Shown here: one piece after another, positions 63,877 through 64,000 of the stretch | How positions within the stretch are numbered: the stretch's first letter is position 1 | Layout: the number at the start of each line of letters is the position of its first letter | From: Lineus longissimus | Lineage: Eukaryota > Nemertea > Pilidiophora > Heteronemertea > Lineidae | DNA length: 64,000 bases | Reading direction: 5' to 3' | NCBI RefSeq assembly: GCF_910592395.1 | Contig: NC_088315.1 | Location: 11,226,501-11,290,500, forward strand | Made by a program: the position numbers and the translations under genes | Notes under the pieces: generated by a model | Database searches by the model: none | The model's input: only the letters and a program-made list of their open reading frames with translations | Told to the model about the DNA's origin: nothing

Positions 63877-64000
63877 CTCGCAGAGTGTGGCATTCATGTG
63901 ACAAACCCATCATTTCTGTCCAAGATTAATGTAATGAATACGAACAGCAATTTATCAAAGCCTCCTGGTTGCTCCCTGAAACCCCTGACTGATTTCTGTG
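63877..64000. other. Upstream intron edge of the window
   Basis: No further exon could be supported; the frame of exon 1 meets a stop just upstream of the chosen acceptor. Confidence 0.5.

Overview
The window looks like animal (metazoan) nuclear DNA. It holds short exons in long AT-leaning introns with GT/AG borders, and a dense mix of DIRS, Kolobok-like, piggyBac-like, CR1/L2-like and SINE elements. That mix is typical of marine invertebrates such as hemichordates, lancelets, molluscs or brachiopods. The sequence alone does not fix the species. No prokaryotic operons, rRNA genes, intact tRNA genes or CRISPR arrays were seen.

The backbone is one very large split gene on the minus strand, running from about 63.9 kb (5' side) to 248 (3' side) and leaving the window at both ends. 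I could read 56 exons. Every splice junction used is GT/AG and every exon phase joins to the next. Together they give about 3,000 codons with no internal stop. The protein is an RNF213 (mysterin)-like AAA+ ATPase / E3 ubiquitin ligase. In order it has upstream linker exons; an AAA module with Walker A GETGCGKT and Walker B FFDEAN; a second module with GKPGSSKS and VLDEVG; further AAA-region and hinge exons; a C3HC4 RING; a long helical E3 shell; an RZ finger split by a 35-bp micro-exon; and a conserved C-terminal domain. The N-terminal third and the last C-terminal residues lie outside the window.

Layout: 0.2-19.5 kb has the RING exon and everything 3' of it. 19.5-29.2 kb is one 9.8-kb intron holding a Kolobok-like transposon that was split by a full-length DIRS tyrosine-recombinase retrotransposon, which in turn was hit by a dispersed repeat. 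29.2-43.4 kb carries hinge and AAA-region exons plus a SINE, Kolobok copy 3 and degraded non-LTR pieces. 43.4-46.5 kb is an intron with Kolobok copy 2, a piggyBac-like MITE and a foldback element. 46.5-57.4 kb has the two catalytic AAA modules with hairpin MITEs between them. 57.4-64 kb has the upstream exons, with a dispersed-repeat copy interrupted by a CR1/L2-like fragment.

The most notable non-genic points are: (1) the DIRS copy, with inverted terminal repeats, an internal circle-junction region and an AAAATG hexamer at both insertion borders; (2) a dispersed repeat family in at least seven places whose monomer carries clustered nuclear-receptor half-sites; (3) a TTAA-flanked THAP-domain transposon with a second conserved short ORF. 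All non-backbone coding sequence seen belongs to mobile elements.
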